A stretch of DNA of 64,000 nt. It comes from a bacterium (GTDB taxonomy: Bacteria; Hinthialibacterota; Hinthialibacteria; Hinthialibacterales; Hinthialibacteraceae). Shown here one piece after another: positions 19,481 through 27,977 of this stretch (position 1 is its first letter; each line of letters starts with the position of its first letter). The notes beneath the pieces are model-generated. The model was not told the DNA's origin. It saw only the letters and a list, made by a program, of their open reading frames with translations, and did not search any database. The position numbers were made by a program, and so were the translations under genes. Location: the NCBI GenBank assembly GCA_016125385.1, contig WGLV01000069.1, positions 21,838-85,837 on the forward strand, given 5' to 3'.

Positions 19481-21706
19481 ATGTCACCAGAAAAAGACAC
19501 CAAACAAACCACCGCAAACAAAGACGCTTCATCCACCCCGAAGCGGCCCCGCGCCACGCGCGGCAAAACCAGCAACGCTTCGTCTACCAAAACCGCCGCC
19601 AAAACCAGTTCAAACCGGGGCGGCGTAAAACGAACGCGCGGCGGCTCACGCCGCAAAAAAAGCGCCGCGCCTGAAGACGCCGCCCGCGAAACTTCGTCGG
19701 CGATGACGACCCAGCCGGCTGAAAAGCCTCAACCCGCTGACGCCGAATCGCCCAAAAGCGAAACCACGGCGAAAAAACGCCCCTCGCGCCGCGTTCAACA
19801 GCGCCGCAACGCAAAACTGCGCGCTCAACAGGCGGCGGAACAAACAAAAACCGCTCCGCCGGAAGAAAAGAAGCCTGAACCCGTGAAAGACTCGGCGCCG
19901 GAGAAGAAGCCCGCCGCGGAGGCGAAATCAACTCAATCCGGCGATGGCGAAACCAAGCCGAAAAAAAGGCCTTCGCGCCGCGTTCAACAACGCCGCAACG
20001 CAAAAAAGCGAGCCGAAGCCGAAAAAGCCGCTCAACAACCGGACGCAAAGACCTCCGGCGGACCCGAACAAACGGAATCCGTCCCGCCGCCCGATCCCGA
20101 GAAAGAAGCCGCCATTGAAGTGAAATCCGCTTCATCCGGCGATGGTGAGACCAAATCCAGACGCCGCCCCTCCCGCCGGACGCAGCAACGGAGAAACGCG
20201 AAAAAACGCGCCGAAGCCGAAACCGCATCCAGCAAACCGGCCAAGCCCGAACCGGAAGAGAAATGGCCGCCCGTTCATCGCGAACCGCCCCGCCCCGCGC
20301 CCGAGCCGCAACCCACCCGTGGCGGCGCCTCCTCCCCGGAACGGCGCGAATCGCGCGACGATCACAAAACCGATCAGACCCGCCGCCGCTCGATCCGGGT
20401 CGAACGCGCGCAGAAGGCCGATCCCAAGCGGCCCTTGCGCCGCATGATCTTCTCTGAAGAATCGTCTTACGCCATCGCCGCCATCGTCGAAGGCAATTCG
20501 CTGACCGATTTCTGGATTCAGGAACAGAAAAACGTCGATCACGGCGGCGCGGGCAACATCTATCGCGGCGTCGTCTCGAAGGTGATCCCCGCGCTGCAGG
20601 CGGCCTTCGTCGATATCGGCCTCGAACGCGAGGGCTTTCTCAGTTTTCAGGAAATGGGCCCCGAGGTCTACAAACAGCGCCAGCAGGGCAAAAGCGGCAA
20701 GATCGACCGCATCGAAGACGCACTGCGCCCCGGCGACAAGGTATTGGTTCAGATCGCCAAAGAAGCCATCAGCGACAAAGGCCCGGCGCTGACCACCAAA
20801 ATCTCCATGCCCGGCCGCTTTCTGATCTTCATGCCTTACACCAAAATCGTGCGTATGTCGCGCATGCTTGACGACAAAGACCGCAAAGCGCTCTACGACA
20901 TGGCCGAGAAAGAACTCGGCCCCGACGGCGGGCTGATCTTCCGCACCGCGTCTCAGGGGCAGAGCCCGCGCGAAATTCAACGCGATCTGCAATACCTGAC
21001 CCGGCAGTGGAAGAACATCGAAAGCGAGTTCGCGGAAGGGTCGCGCCCGCGCTGCCTCCACAAGGAAGCCGAGTTGTTTGAGCGCGTGCTGCGCGATCAC
21101 TTCAGCCAGGACATCGACGAAATTCAGCTCTATCATCCGCGCCTGAAATACCGCATCATCGAATCGATGCGGCTGGTCTCGCCGCGGCGCGATCCGGAGG
21201 AATTCATCGCCTTTCACAACACCCCCGGCGAAACGATCTGGAAGACCAACCATCTTGAAAAAGAGATCGAGAGCCTGTTCAGCAACGTCGTCTATCTCGA
21301 TTGCGGCGGATACATCATCATCGAAGAGATGGAGACCCTTACCGCCATCGACGTCAACACCGGGCGCAACACCTCCGGCAAGGATCTGGAAAAAACCATC
21401 TTCGAGACCAACCAGCAGGCGGGCATCGAGGTGGCGCGTCAACTGCGCCTGCGCCAGATCGGCGGCATCATCATCATCGACTTCATCGACATGCGGCTCA
21501 AAAGCAACCAGAACCGCATTTTCAAAATGATGGAACGCGAACTCTCCAAAGACCGCACGCCGACCGACGTCGAACAGTTCACCGATCTGGGCCTGATTCA
21601 GATCACGCGCCAGCGCCAGGGCCAGAGCCTCACCAAGCGCCTGACCTACACCTGCGCGCACTGCAAGGGTTCGGGCCGCCTGCCGCTGATCTCATTGACG
21701 AAGTAA
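19481..21706 (+). CDS. Rne/Rng family ribonuclease with repetitive basic N-terminal extension
   Basis: RNase E/G-type endoribonuclease for mRNA decay and rRNA/tRNA processing, 741 residues. Residues 1-320 are a disordered Lys/Arg/Ala/Glu-rich extension with three repeats of RPSRR(V/T)QQRRNAK near 100-112, 163-175 and 229-241. The catalytic core follows: S1 domain (GNIYRGVVSKVIPALQAAFVD), then Asp624 (DVNTGRN) and Asp667 (IIDFID). These are spaced exactly as E. coli Asp303 and Asp346. A Zn-link Cys725/Cys728 (CAHCKG) ends the protein. No Shine-Dalgarno precedes ATG 19481, so the N-terminus is uncertain. Confidence 0.9.
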   Translation: MSPEKDTKQTTANKDASSTPKRPRATRGKTSNASSTKTAAKTSSNRGGVKRTRGGSRRKKSAAPEDAARETSSAMTTQPAEKPQPADAESPKSETTAKKRPSRRVQQRRNAKLRAQQAAEQTKTAPPEEKKPEPVKDSAPEKKPAAEAKSTQSGDGETKPKKRPSRRVQQRRNAKKRAEAEKAAQQPDAKTSGGPEQTESVPPPDPEKEAAIEVKSASSGDGETKSRRRPSRRTQQRRNAKKRAEAETASSKPAKPEPEEKWPPVHREPPRPAPEPQPTRGGASSPERRESRDDHKTDQTRRRSIRVERAQKADPKRPLRRMIFSEESSYAIAAIVEGNSLTDFWIQEQKNVDHGGAGNIYRGVVSKVIPALQAAFVDIGLEREGFLSFQEMGPEVYKQRQQGKSGKIDRIEDALRPGDKVLVQIAKEAISDKGPALTTKISMPGRFLIFMPYTKIVRMSRMLDDKDRKALYDMAEKELGPDGGLIFRTASQGQSPREIQRDLQYLTRQWKNIESEFAEGSRPRCLHKEAELFERVLRDHFSQDIDEIQLYHPRLKYRIIESMRLVSPRRDPEEFIAFHNTPGETIWKTNHLEKEIESLFSNVVYLDCGGYIIIEEMETLTAIDVNTGRNTSGKDLEKTIFETNQQAGIEVARQLRLRQIGGIIIIDFIDMRLKSNQNRIFKMMERELSKDRTPTDVEQFTDLGLIQITRQRQGQSLTKRLTYTCAHCKGSGRLPLISLTK

Positions 21707-21727
21707 GTTAGCGAATCGACGCATCGG

Positions 21728-21760
21728 CGGGAGCGTGGACGTCCACGCTCCCGTTTTTTT
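21728..21760 (+). terminator. Intrinsic terminator after the ribonuclease gene
   Basis: A 13-bp arm CGGGAGCGTGGAC (21728-21740) is followed directly by its perfect reverse complement (21741-21753) and seven T (21754-21760). As a loop-less 26-bp palindrome it also looks like a REP-type element that serves as terminator. Confidence 0.9.
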
Positions 21761-21790
21761 ATGAGTATTGTGACGGGTTTATCGCCTCCG

Positions 21791-22315
21791 TCAGGCTTCT
21801 TGGGGATTCCACTCGCGCCCTTCTCTGACCCGCTGGCATTTTTCGCCGCCATCCAGTTTCAGCAGCAGTTCCCGCACGGTATGCCGGGTGGGCGGCGCGA
21901 GCCGGTGAGGGCATAACTCCGCCAGCGGAGCCAGCACGAAACGGCGCTGATACATGCGCGGGTGAGGAATCTGGAGGCGTTCGCAATCGACGATCACGTC
22001 GCCGTAAAAAAGAATATCGAGATCGAGGGTTCGCGAAACCACGGCGCCGCCGCCGGGCCGCACCCGCCCCATGGCGTTCTCCACATCACCGATCGAATCC
22101 AACAGACTTAGTGGAGAGAGAGCGGTTTCGGCTTCCAGAACGCAGTTGATAAATCGTTTCGCCCGGTCTACGAGGCCTTCCGGTTCGGTTTCAAATAGAG
22201 AAGAAAGGCGCAACGGACGAATATCTCCGCCGCGCGCGAGCCGCGCAATCGCCTGGTCGATGGTCTGGATGCGGTCGCCCAGATTCGAACCCAGCGCCAG
22301 ATAAAAGAGCACCAC
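21791..22315 (-). CDS. folK: 2-amino-4-hydroxy-6-hydroxymethyldihydropteridine diphosphokinase
   Basis: Folate-pathway enzyme transferring pyrophosphate from ATP to hydroxymethyldihydropterin, cytoplasmic. The 174 residues suit the family. LALGSNLGDR (residues 6-15) binds pterin, SSLFETEPEG is the second conserved loop, and SRTLDLDILFYG carries the catalytic RxLDLDIL signature. IPHPRMYQRRFVLAPL is the C-terminal family motif. It converges with the ribonuclease gene. No folP or folB is adjacent. Confidence 0.95.
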   Translation of the reverse strand: MVLFYLALGSNLGDRIQTIDQAIARLARGGDIRPLRLSSLFETEPEGLVDRAKRFINCVLEAETALSPLSLLDSIGDVENAMGRVRPGGGAVVSRTLDLDILFYGDVIVDCERLQIPHPRMYQRRFVLAPLAELCPHRLAPPTRHTVRELLLKLDGGEKCQRVREGREWNPQEA

Positions 22316-22357
22316 CTGATCCGCCGCCTTTCCGCGTCTCGCGCGGGCCCTCCGCGA

Positions 22358-22819
22358 TCAGATGTAATACATGATCACGTCTTCAGCCACTCCCGCTTCA
22401 CGAATCTCGGCCAGATCGGCCAGCGTGACCGATTCGAGCCGCTGGCGCGCGAACGAACGGATTTCATCCATCACACGCATCAGGCGGGTCACCGGCTCGG
22501 CCAGATGGCCGGGCATTTCGTCCGCGTCGATCCGCTCCGTCGAAAGCAACTGTCCCTGCGAGGCTTGAAGTATGCGCCCAACTGAAATCAATGAAGGGTG
22601 TTCGACCAGCTCGTAGCCGCCCTTGGGGCCGGGAATGCTGCACAGCAGACCGGCTTCTTTCAGGCCGCGCACCACGTGTTCAAGAAACTTGCGTGGTATC
22701 TGTTCGCGCTGGGCCAGCGTTTGCAGGCTGAGACGGCGGTCTCCGGCCCGCGCCAGCGCCAGCATCACCCGTAATGCATAATCAGTCGTCTTGGAGAAGC
22801 GCATTGTTCCTCGCGGCAT
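22358..22819 (-). CDS. Rrf2 family transcriptional regulator
   Basis: 153-residue DNA-binding repressor/sensor. The winged-helix core begins MRFSKTTDYALRVMLALA, then LAQREQIPRKFLEHVVRGLKEAGLL and GPKGGYEL. Only one cysteine is present, so the three-Cys iron-sulfur site of IscR and NsrR is absent; the signal is unknown. AGGA at 22828-22831 favours ATG 22819 over ATG 22804. The start overlaps the stop of the upstream small membrane gene (TGATG), so they are coupled. A palindrome over the promoter at 23074 suggests autoregulation. Confidence 0.92.
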   Translation of the reverse strand: MPRGTMRFSKTTDYALRVMLALARAGDRRLSLQTLAQREQIPRKFLEHVVRGLKEAGLLCSIPGPKGGYELVEHPSLISVGRILQASQGQLLSTERIDADEMPGHLAEPVTRLMRVMDEIRSFARQRLESVTLADLAEIREAGVAEDVIMYYI

Positions 22820-23004
22820 CAACGAATTCCTTTTCCCGATTCGCCCTGGCGGCGGATGGCGTTGTTGGTCCACGCCGAACCGCTCTCCGGCGGCGGCGGC
22901 ATTTTGCGGCGGCGGCCCAACAGCCACCCGCTCAACACGCCTAATACAAACACGAGAGCCAACAGCCCGATGATGAAAAACAAGGCGATCAGAAGTCGTA
23001 GCAT
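22819..23004 (-). CDS. Small single-pass membrane protein
   Basis: 61-residue protein: one strongly hydrophobic helix at about residues 3-28 (ALFFIIGLLALVFVLGVLSGWLL), then a basic stop-transfer RRR and a polar Pro-rich tail. The stop TGA overlaps the Rrf2 start by one base, indicating translational coupling. The promoter with palindrome at 23074-23115 serves this gene first. It is not recognised; a signalling or envelope-stress role linked to the regulator is only inference. Confidence 0.72.
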   Translation of the reverse strand: MLRLLIALFFIIGLLALVFVLGVLSGWLLGRRRKMPPPPESGSAWTNNAIRRQGESGKGIR

Positions 23005-23073
23005 GATCGATTCACGTTTCAGATTGAAATGACGGCGCAAGACGCGCCGCGATGCGGGAACACGAGTGCTTTT

Positions 23074-23115
23074 CTACCTGACAGGTAGTATACGGCATTT
23101 TATAGCGAGACGCAA
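23074..23115 (-). promoter_or_regulatory. Promoter with overlapping palindromic operator for the small membrane protein/Rrf2 operon
   Basis: On the minus strand TTGCGT (23110-23115) and TATACT (23087-23092) lie exactly 17 bp apart, about 80 bases before the first start codon. The inverted repeat CTACCTG-A-CAGGTAG (23074-23088) overlaps the -10 edge and the expected transcription start, the position of a repressor site. Confidence 0.7.
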
Positions 23116-23191
23116 ATTCACGAATAGTAGGCTCGGATGGCCACTATTTAGCAGAAAGTTTTTGCTGTAAATCACGGCGCAGCGAAGGGTT

Positions 23192-23219
23192 CATTATAAA
23201 ACATGTATATTTTATAATG
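23192..23219. repeat. AT-rich perfect inverted repeat followed by a T-run
   Basis: CATTATAAAA (23192-23201), 8-nt spacer, TTTTATAATG (23210-23219), then eight T (23220-23227). It marks the entry into the AT-rich island and could be a weak terminator or an operator for the gene at 23287. Confidence 0.7.
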
Positions 23220-23286
23220 TTTTTTTTAATTGACAACCATTCGAGATGGCAATAAATTTAAAAAAAAAGAAAAAGGAGTCGCGGTC

Positions 23287-24075
23287 ATGGATAGCAAGAT
23301 TAACAACGTAGTTTTCTTCGCTGCTGGCATATGCGCTTTTTTCGGCGCACTCCTTCTAGCCAAAACAGTTTGCGCGAGTTGCCGAACCGTACAAGTTGGA
23401 GGGAATTACGTATATAGCTTTGATGTTGTCGCATCCCCAAAATGCAGTGAGATGGACATCGATAGTTTTGATTTATTGCCTAATGCAATTAGATCGGCTG
23501 GCGACATGCTGCACAACAGTCAACCAGAAATATCCAATCCCGATTATGATTGTACCGCACCAGTTTATTTTCGACTAGATGACTTCATTGTTCCTACCTA
23601 TCCTGAAATGGTTAGTTACAACCTAACGGATTACGCTGATTCATGGGCAGACATCATGGCATGGGTTGTATATACATGCGAAAGAACAGACTATGCAAGA
23701 ATGATAATGATACACGAAGATACCGTGTACGGCGGTGCTTATACTTTAGGATGGCCACCGAACAGCAATTGCCAAGGATATTGCAGTGACGGGCTGCCGT
23801 GGGGGATATTTTTCGAAGGAACGTTCTTTTGGGGCTGCAATGCTTATAGCAAAGCAATTATCATCGCTCACGAACAATGCCACACTCTTCAGATCGGCGA
23901 TGCATATTACGACTGTCAATACAATGTAATGTCCGTCGACATCTGGAATGGATATCATGGCCTTCGAAGTTTACAGGCAAGTCGTCTAATTTCAAATGGC
24001 GGTTGTCCGACCTGCGCATTAAGAGATGCAGGTTTATTACCTAACATACATTGCGATTATTACGATGGAAATTGA
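23287..24075 (+). CDS. Exported metzincin-like zinc metallopeptidase
   Basis: 262-residue AT-rich gene. An N-terminal signal or anchor helix spans about residues 8-28 (FFAAGICAFFGALLLAKTVCA). The mature part is Cys-rich. AHEQCHTLQIGD gives His195, Glu196, His199 and Asp205 in an HExxHx5D layout, and NVMS with Met215 follows as a Met-turn, the metzincin signature. Spacing between the motif and the Met-turn is short and the usual Gly is shifted, so it is a diverged member. GGAG at 23275-23278 fixes the start. Two more exported proteins follow on the same strand. Confidence 0.68.
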   Translation: MDSKINNVVFFAAGICAFFGALLLAKTVCASCRTVQVGGNYVYSFDVVASPKCSEMDIDSFDLLPNAIRSAGDMLHNSQPEISNPDYDCTAPVYFRLDDFIVPTYPEMVSYNLTDYADSWADIMAWVVYTCERTDYARMIMIHEDTVYGGAYTLGWPPNSNCQGYCSDGLPWGIFFEGTFFWGCNAYSKAIIIAHEQCHTLQIGDAYYDCQYNVMSVDIWNGYHGLRSLQASRLISNGGCPTCALRDAGLLPNIHCDYYDGN

Positions 24076-24115
24076 CAAATCAACTCGACTCTCCAACTAA
24101 CGAAAGGCTAAGACA

Positions 24116-24832
24116 ATGAAAACATCCATTATAATTTCGACAATTCTTGCATTGGTTTTCGCAACTTTTACGCTACCTCTAGTATGCAATGCCCAAGCAA
24201 CTGTGATATCTGACAAAACAGAAAAAATTCGTATCATTAAAGAACTCTGCCAACATCCAATTCATCCTTCACATTTCAAGCGAGTCTCTGAAAAATTGGG
24301 AATTGATGCAATTGATCTGATTTCAGAAGAAATCCAACAAACACAATCAATTGAAGAAAAAACCAACCTCATAATCATGCTGCGCTATTATAATGAAAAT
24401 GCGCAAAATCACGCGCCGCAAATCCGTGAAATAATTGAGGAAAGCATGGGAAAAGAATTATCTAATAATCAATTTCGATGTCTTCTAGTCTCCCTTGACA
24501 CTCTTGCTCAAATTTCGAATGATCGAGAAGACTTATTTAATTTCGCAACCGAAATACTTTACGAAGATTATTGGAAAACGAGAAAACCACCCACAGTGAA
24601 TGAGCCTTCTTACAAAGAAGACACATCACTTGTCAAAACTAGAATAAAGAAGAAAGCTTGCAATATCCTTGCATGGATTGGCGGCAATGATGCCAGCATG
24701 ATTCTCAAGGATTTATCGAATCACGAAAAATCTTTGGGAAATAGTCAGTTGGCTTACGTACTTGCAAAAAGTGCTGAAATAATTGACGAGCATGGGTCAT
24801 TAAAGGAATATTTGAAGGATATTATCGATTAG
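24116..24832 (+). CDS. Exported helical-repeat protein of unknown function
   Basis: 238 residues with a clear Sec signal peptide (hydrophobic stretch IIISTILALVFATFTLPLV, cleavage after CNA or AQA near 25-27). The rest is predicted mostly helical with short repeated helix pairs (LISEEIQQTQSIEEKTNLIIML; FRCLLVSLDTLAQIS; ACNILAWIGGNDASMILKDL), like HEAT-type solenoids. It is AT-rich like the preceding gene and separated from it by 40 bp, so the two may form one unit. AAGG at 24105-24108 precedes the start. No enzyme motif seen. Confidence 0.68.
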   Translation: MKTSIIISTILALVFATFTLPLVCNAQATVISDKTEKIRIIKELCQHPIHPSHFKRVSEKLGIDAIDLISEEIQQTQSIEEKTNLIIMLRYYNENAQNHAPQIREIIEESMGKELSNNQFRCLLVSLDTLAQISNDREDLFNFATEILYEDYWKTRKPPTVNEPSYKEDTSLVKTRIKKKACNILAWIGGNDASMILKDLSNHEKSLGNSQLAYVLAKSAEIIDEHGSLKEYLKDIID

Positions 24833-24871
24833 TACCGCACGGAACCTCATTACGCTAAAGGAGATGAAAAC

Positions 24872-25747
24872 ATGAAACTTCTACCATTTCCTTTTTATTT
24901 TCTATTTCTACTAGCATTTTGGGCAACTACGGCGTTCGCCGAGGCTGTTCTCATCCAATCGGAAACCGGTTTGAAATATACGTGGGGCGTGGTGGGGCCT
25001 ATGCCGCCTCACACTATCGAAGGGCCTGAAATTCCTCTTCACATTTCACCCGCCGGCGCGATTCAAAACGCGACCGTAGCGATCGATGTCTGGCGCTTCC
25101 AGATCGAATCCATTCAAACCGATGACGCCGGTTTTTCGATTCAATTCGAACAGCATGAAAGCATCGTCACCATCCATTTGACGCGAACTCAACCGGCGAA
25201 CGGCGGCGGGAGCCTTAACCTCACGCTGACGCCCACATGGACCGAACCGGCGTTCGATCCGGAAGCAAAGACGTTCGGACGCTTTGAAATCATCGACGCG
25301 GAGGTCGGGATTGAAGATAACGCGGACGCCGCAACGGTTCAGACGGTCGATGGCAGCTGGTACGTGAGGGATGACAGCCGCGCCACGCTCGTCACCGCGC
25401 GCGTCGTTTCGGACCATACCGGGGAGCCGATTGAAGGCGCGCGGGTTCAGTTGATCGGACTCGCCGATACGCCGAGCCTGTTCCCCGTCAACCCGGAAAA
25501 CGCCATCCCCGTCGGCGCCGACGGGGATACTGGCCCGCTGGCGTTCCCGCTGTACGTGGACGTTCAGGCGCTGGCGAATGGAGGCGCGATTCCCGTTTGG
25601 CTGCGGATTGACTATCCGGAAGGCTCTTCATACGAATCGGGCATCGCGCGGATCGACCACCAGCCCGCTCCCACGGCGCGATCGCTGGATCTGACCGTGC
25701 GGGTTCAACCGCGCAGCCGCGCGGCCGGTTGGGTGGAATACCGCTGA
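24872..25747 (+). CDS. Exported beta-rich protein of unknown function
   Basis: 291 residues, signal peptide at 1-23 (LPFPFYFLFLLAFWATTAFA). The mature chain is beta-rich. The segment TARVVSDHTGEPIEGARVQLIG followed by DGDTGPLAFPLYVD resembles carboxypeptidase-regulatory or Ig-like domains. Base composition changes from AT-rich at the 5' end to GC-rich after the signal peptide, so the gene lies across the boundary of the AT-rich island. AAAGGAG at 24858-24864 supports the start. Function unknown. Confidence 0.7.
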   Translation: MKLLPFPFYFLFLLAFWATTAFAEAVLIQSETGLKYTWGVVGPMPPHTIEGPEIPLHISPAGAIQNATVAIDVWRFQIESIQTDDAGFSIQFEQHESIVTIHLTRTQPANGGGSLNLTLTPTWTEPAFDPEAKTFGRFEIIDAEVGIEDNADAATVQTVDGSWYVRDDSRATLVTARVVSDHTGEPIEGARVQLIGLADTPSLFPVNPENAIPVGADGDTGPLAFPLYVDVQALANGGAIPVWLRIDYPEGSSYESGIARIDHQPAPTARSLDLTVRVQPRSRAAGWVEYR

Positions 25748-25814
25748 CCCGCCCGCTTGCCGCGCGTGACGTTCTCTGGCAGGATGGAAATACCATTCCT
25801 CCGGAGGCGCATCC

Positions 25815-27416
25815 ATGTTGAAACGCATCGTTTTTCCACTCGCTTTTTCGTTGATCGGGTTGTTCGCCATAACCGCGCGAAGCGCGGAAAACACCGATTT
25901 ATGGAGCCTGGCCCGACAGAATGAAGGCGTGTTCCGCTTTTCCACGCTCTTCACCGCACAGGACGTGCGCGACCGGCTTGGCACGGAAGCGGGCATCGGC
26001 GAGGCGATCGAGTTCTGCCGCGCGAACGCCATTACCCGTGCGTTCATGGAGGTCTACCGCGACGGATACACCGCCGATGAAAAGACCATCACCCACGCCC
26101 GCGACCGTTTTCGCGAGGCGGGTTTCACCGTATCGGGCTGCGTGACGCCCACCGGGCTCGGCGTGGCGTCAACCGGTTATAAGCCGGTTTCCAATTATGA
26201 GGCGCCCGAGACGTTGCGCGATTGCGAACGCGTATTCGCCTACGCCGCCTCGCTGTTCGATCTGATCATGATCGACGACTTTCTTTTCACCGATGATGAG
26301 AGCGAGCTCTCCACCCGGGCGCGCGGAAACCGGCCGTGGCCCGAATACCGTCTCGACCTGATGCTGCGCGTCAGCCGCGACCACATCATCGCGCCCGCCC
26401 GCGCGGTCAACCCCAGCGCCGAGATCATCATCAAGTTCCCTCAGTGGTACGACAATTTTCACAACCGGGGATACGACGTCGACAAACAAACCGCCCTGTT
26501 CGACTGGATCTGGGTGGGTACGGAGACGCGCGACCCCGACAATGAACGCTGGGGCCGAACGGCGCAATACGAGGCCAATTTCATCATGCGCTGGCTGACC
26601 GAACAGGGCGGGAAAAAATGCGGCGGCGGTTGGTTCGACACCTACGGAACCAGCCCGGAAACCTACGTCGAACAGGCGCGCCAGACCGTGCTGGGCGGCG
26701 CGCGCGAAGCCATGCTCTTTCACTACGGCGAAATCGTCAAACGCGCCGATGTGATGGCCGCCCTGCGCAACGAAATCCCCCAGCTGTTCGATCTCGCTCA
26801 AACCGTCGCCGGCGCGCGTCCGGCGGGAGCGCTCGCGCCCAAAATCCCCAACAGCGCCGCGGGCAAAGATCAATACATTTTCGATTTCATCGGCATGCTG
26901 GGCGTCCCGCTGGCTCCGATGCCCTCGCTCGATCCATCGTATCCCGCCGCCGTCTTCGCCGTGTCGAGCTGGAGCGATGATTTCCCCGCCGCCTTCAAGG
27001 CGTATCTCGACGCGAAGAAACCCGTCGCGATTACCTCAAACCTGGCGGCTTTGCTGAAAGAGAAAGGCGTCGAGGTTCCTGAAAGCGTGATCGTGATCGG
27101 CGTCCCAGGCGATCCACGCGGGTTATACAACGCCGATCCGGCCGCGTTGCGCAAAATCGGCGATGGGGTGGGCGTGCGCGTTTCGGCGCCAACCCGGGTC
27201 AGCATCTACAAATATGACAACGGCGCTCTCGCCATCGAAAATTTCAATAACGAAGCGGTTGAAGTCGATATTGAACTGACGCAGGGGGCATTGCCGGAAG
27301 AAAAATCATTGAAAACGATCGTCTTTCCCAGCAGCGGCTCGGTGGAACTGATCCGAGGTTCGGACAAGCAATTCACGCTCAAAATGAAGCCGCGCTCGCT
27401 GATTGTGCTGCACTGA
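25815..27416 (+). CDS. Exported TIM-barrel-like (glycoside hydrolase-like) protein
   Basis: 533 residues with a signal peptide at about 1-24 (IVFPLAFSLIGLFAITARSA). The N-terminal 330 residues look like an alpha/beta barrel: AFMEVYRDGYTADEKTITHA, then DLIMIDDFLFTDDES with an Asp-Asp pair, IIIKFPQWYDNFHNRGYD and IWVGTET. This resembles glycan-acting barrels, with Asp in IMIDDF and Glu in GTETRD as possible catalytic residues. A Rossmann-like stretch (about 335-450) and a beta-sandwich end follow. GGAGG at 25801-25805 supports the start. No exact family recognised. Confidence 0.65.
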   Translation: MLKRIVFPLAFSLIGLFAITARSAENTDLWSLARQNEGVFRFSTLFTAQDVRDRLGTEAGIGEAIEFCRANAITRAFMEVYRDGYTADEKTITHARDRFREAGFTVSGCVTPTGLGVASTGYKPVSNYEAPETLRDCERVFAYAASLFDLIMIDDFLFTDDESELSTRARGNRPWPEYRLDLMLRVSRDHIIAPARAVNPSAEIIIKFPQWYDNFHNRGYDVDKQTALFDWIWVGTETRDPDNERWGRTAQYEANFIMRWLTEQGGKKCGGGWFDTYGTSPETYVEQARQTVLGGAREAMLFHYGEIVKRADVMAALRNEIPQLFDLAQTVAGARPAGALAPKIPNSAAGKDQYIFDFIGMLGVPLAPMPSLDPSYPAAVFAVSSWSDDFPAAFKAYLDAKKPVAITSNLAALLKEKGVEVPESVIVIGVPGDPRGLYNADPAALRKIGDGVGVRVSAPTRVSIYKYDNGALAIENFNNEAVEVDIELTQGALPEEKSLKTIVFPSSGSVELIRGSDKQFTLKMKPRSLIVLH

Positions 27417-27977
27417 TTTTTGTAGGTAAACGGACCTTTGCGGCAAGTAAACTTTCGCTCTGATTTCCGGACACGTTTCAAAGCGCTGTTTATTACCGAA
27501 AAGCAGGCATGGAGCCCCACCGGGCGCTGTTGAATCAGGAAAGAACATCTCTTTCGAATCCATTTTCAAAATTTCACATGATGCTCAAGAGCGGCGAAAA
27601 CGCCGCTCTTTTTTTCACCCCATTTTCAATTCTTTACTTAAACAATAATACTTGCCTGATTATTAACCACTTATACCTGATTAACGATCAGACTGGCAAG
27701 TAAAAAAATTATGCGAATCTATCTTGACTCCGGGTTAATAAATAGTTTAAAGTAATCATTCGAAACATCGCACCAAACATGATTCTAACTTTGCTATCGT
27801 CGCCAGCCTTGGCCTTATTGGGGAGTGTTTACGGGACTCAATTCAATTCGCCTGTCAATTGAAAATCCCCAAACACGTTCGAATTTGCGATTGTATAGAT
27901 GTCTATATTCTCTGCTTGTCCGCACGGACAACCGGAGATTGATGATTCCATTTTCATTGGGAAAAGGAGAATTACAG
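27417..27977. other. Intergenic region with terminator and long leader
   Basis: 561 bases without a supported gene. It holds the terminator at 27588, an AT-rich part from about 27620 to 27760 with a possible TTGACT (27724-27729) and TAAAGT (27748-27753) promoter, and a hairpin TTGTCCG-CA-CGGACAA (27916-27931) in the leader of the next gene. The promoter call is weak. Confidence 0.5.
27588..27615 (+). terminator. Intrinsic terminator
   Basis: AGAGCGGCG (27588-27596), AAAA loop, CGCCGCTCT (27601-27609) and a T-run to 27615. It ends transcription from the exported-protein genes 170 bases upstream. Confidence 0.9.

Noticed and set aside
20132..21661. 509-residue frame opposite the ribonuclease
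   Set aside because: Antisense shadow with no motif; the plus frame holds catalytic Asp and Cys residues.
23230..23286. Longer N-terminus for the metalloprotease
   Set aside because: The GGAG site eight bases before ATG 23287 and the signal helix position support the shorter form.
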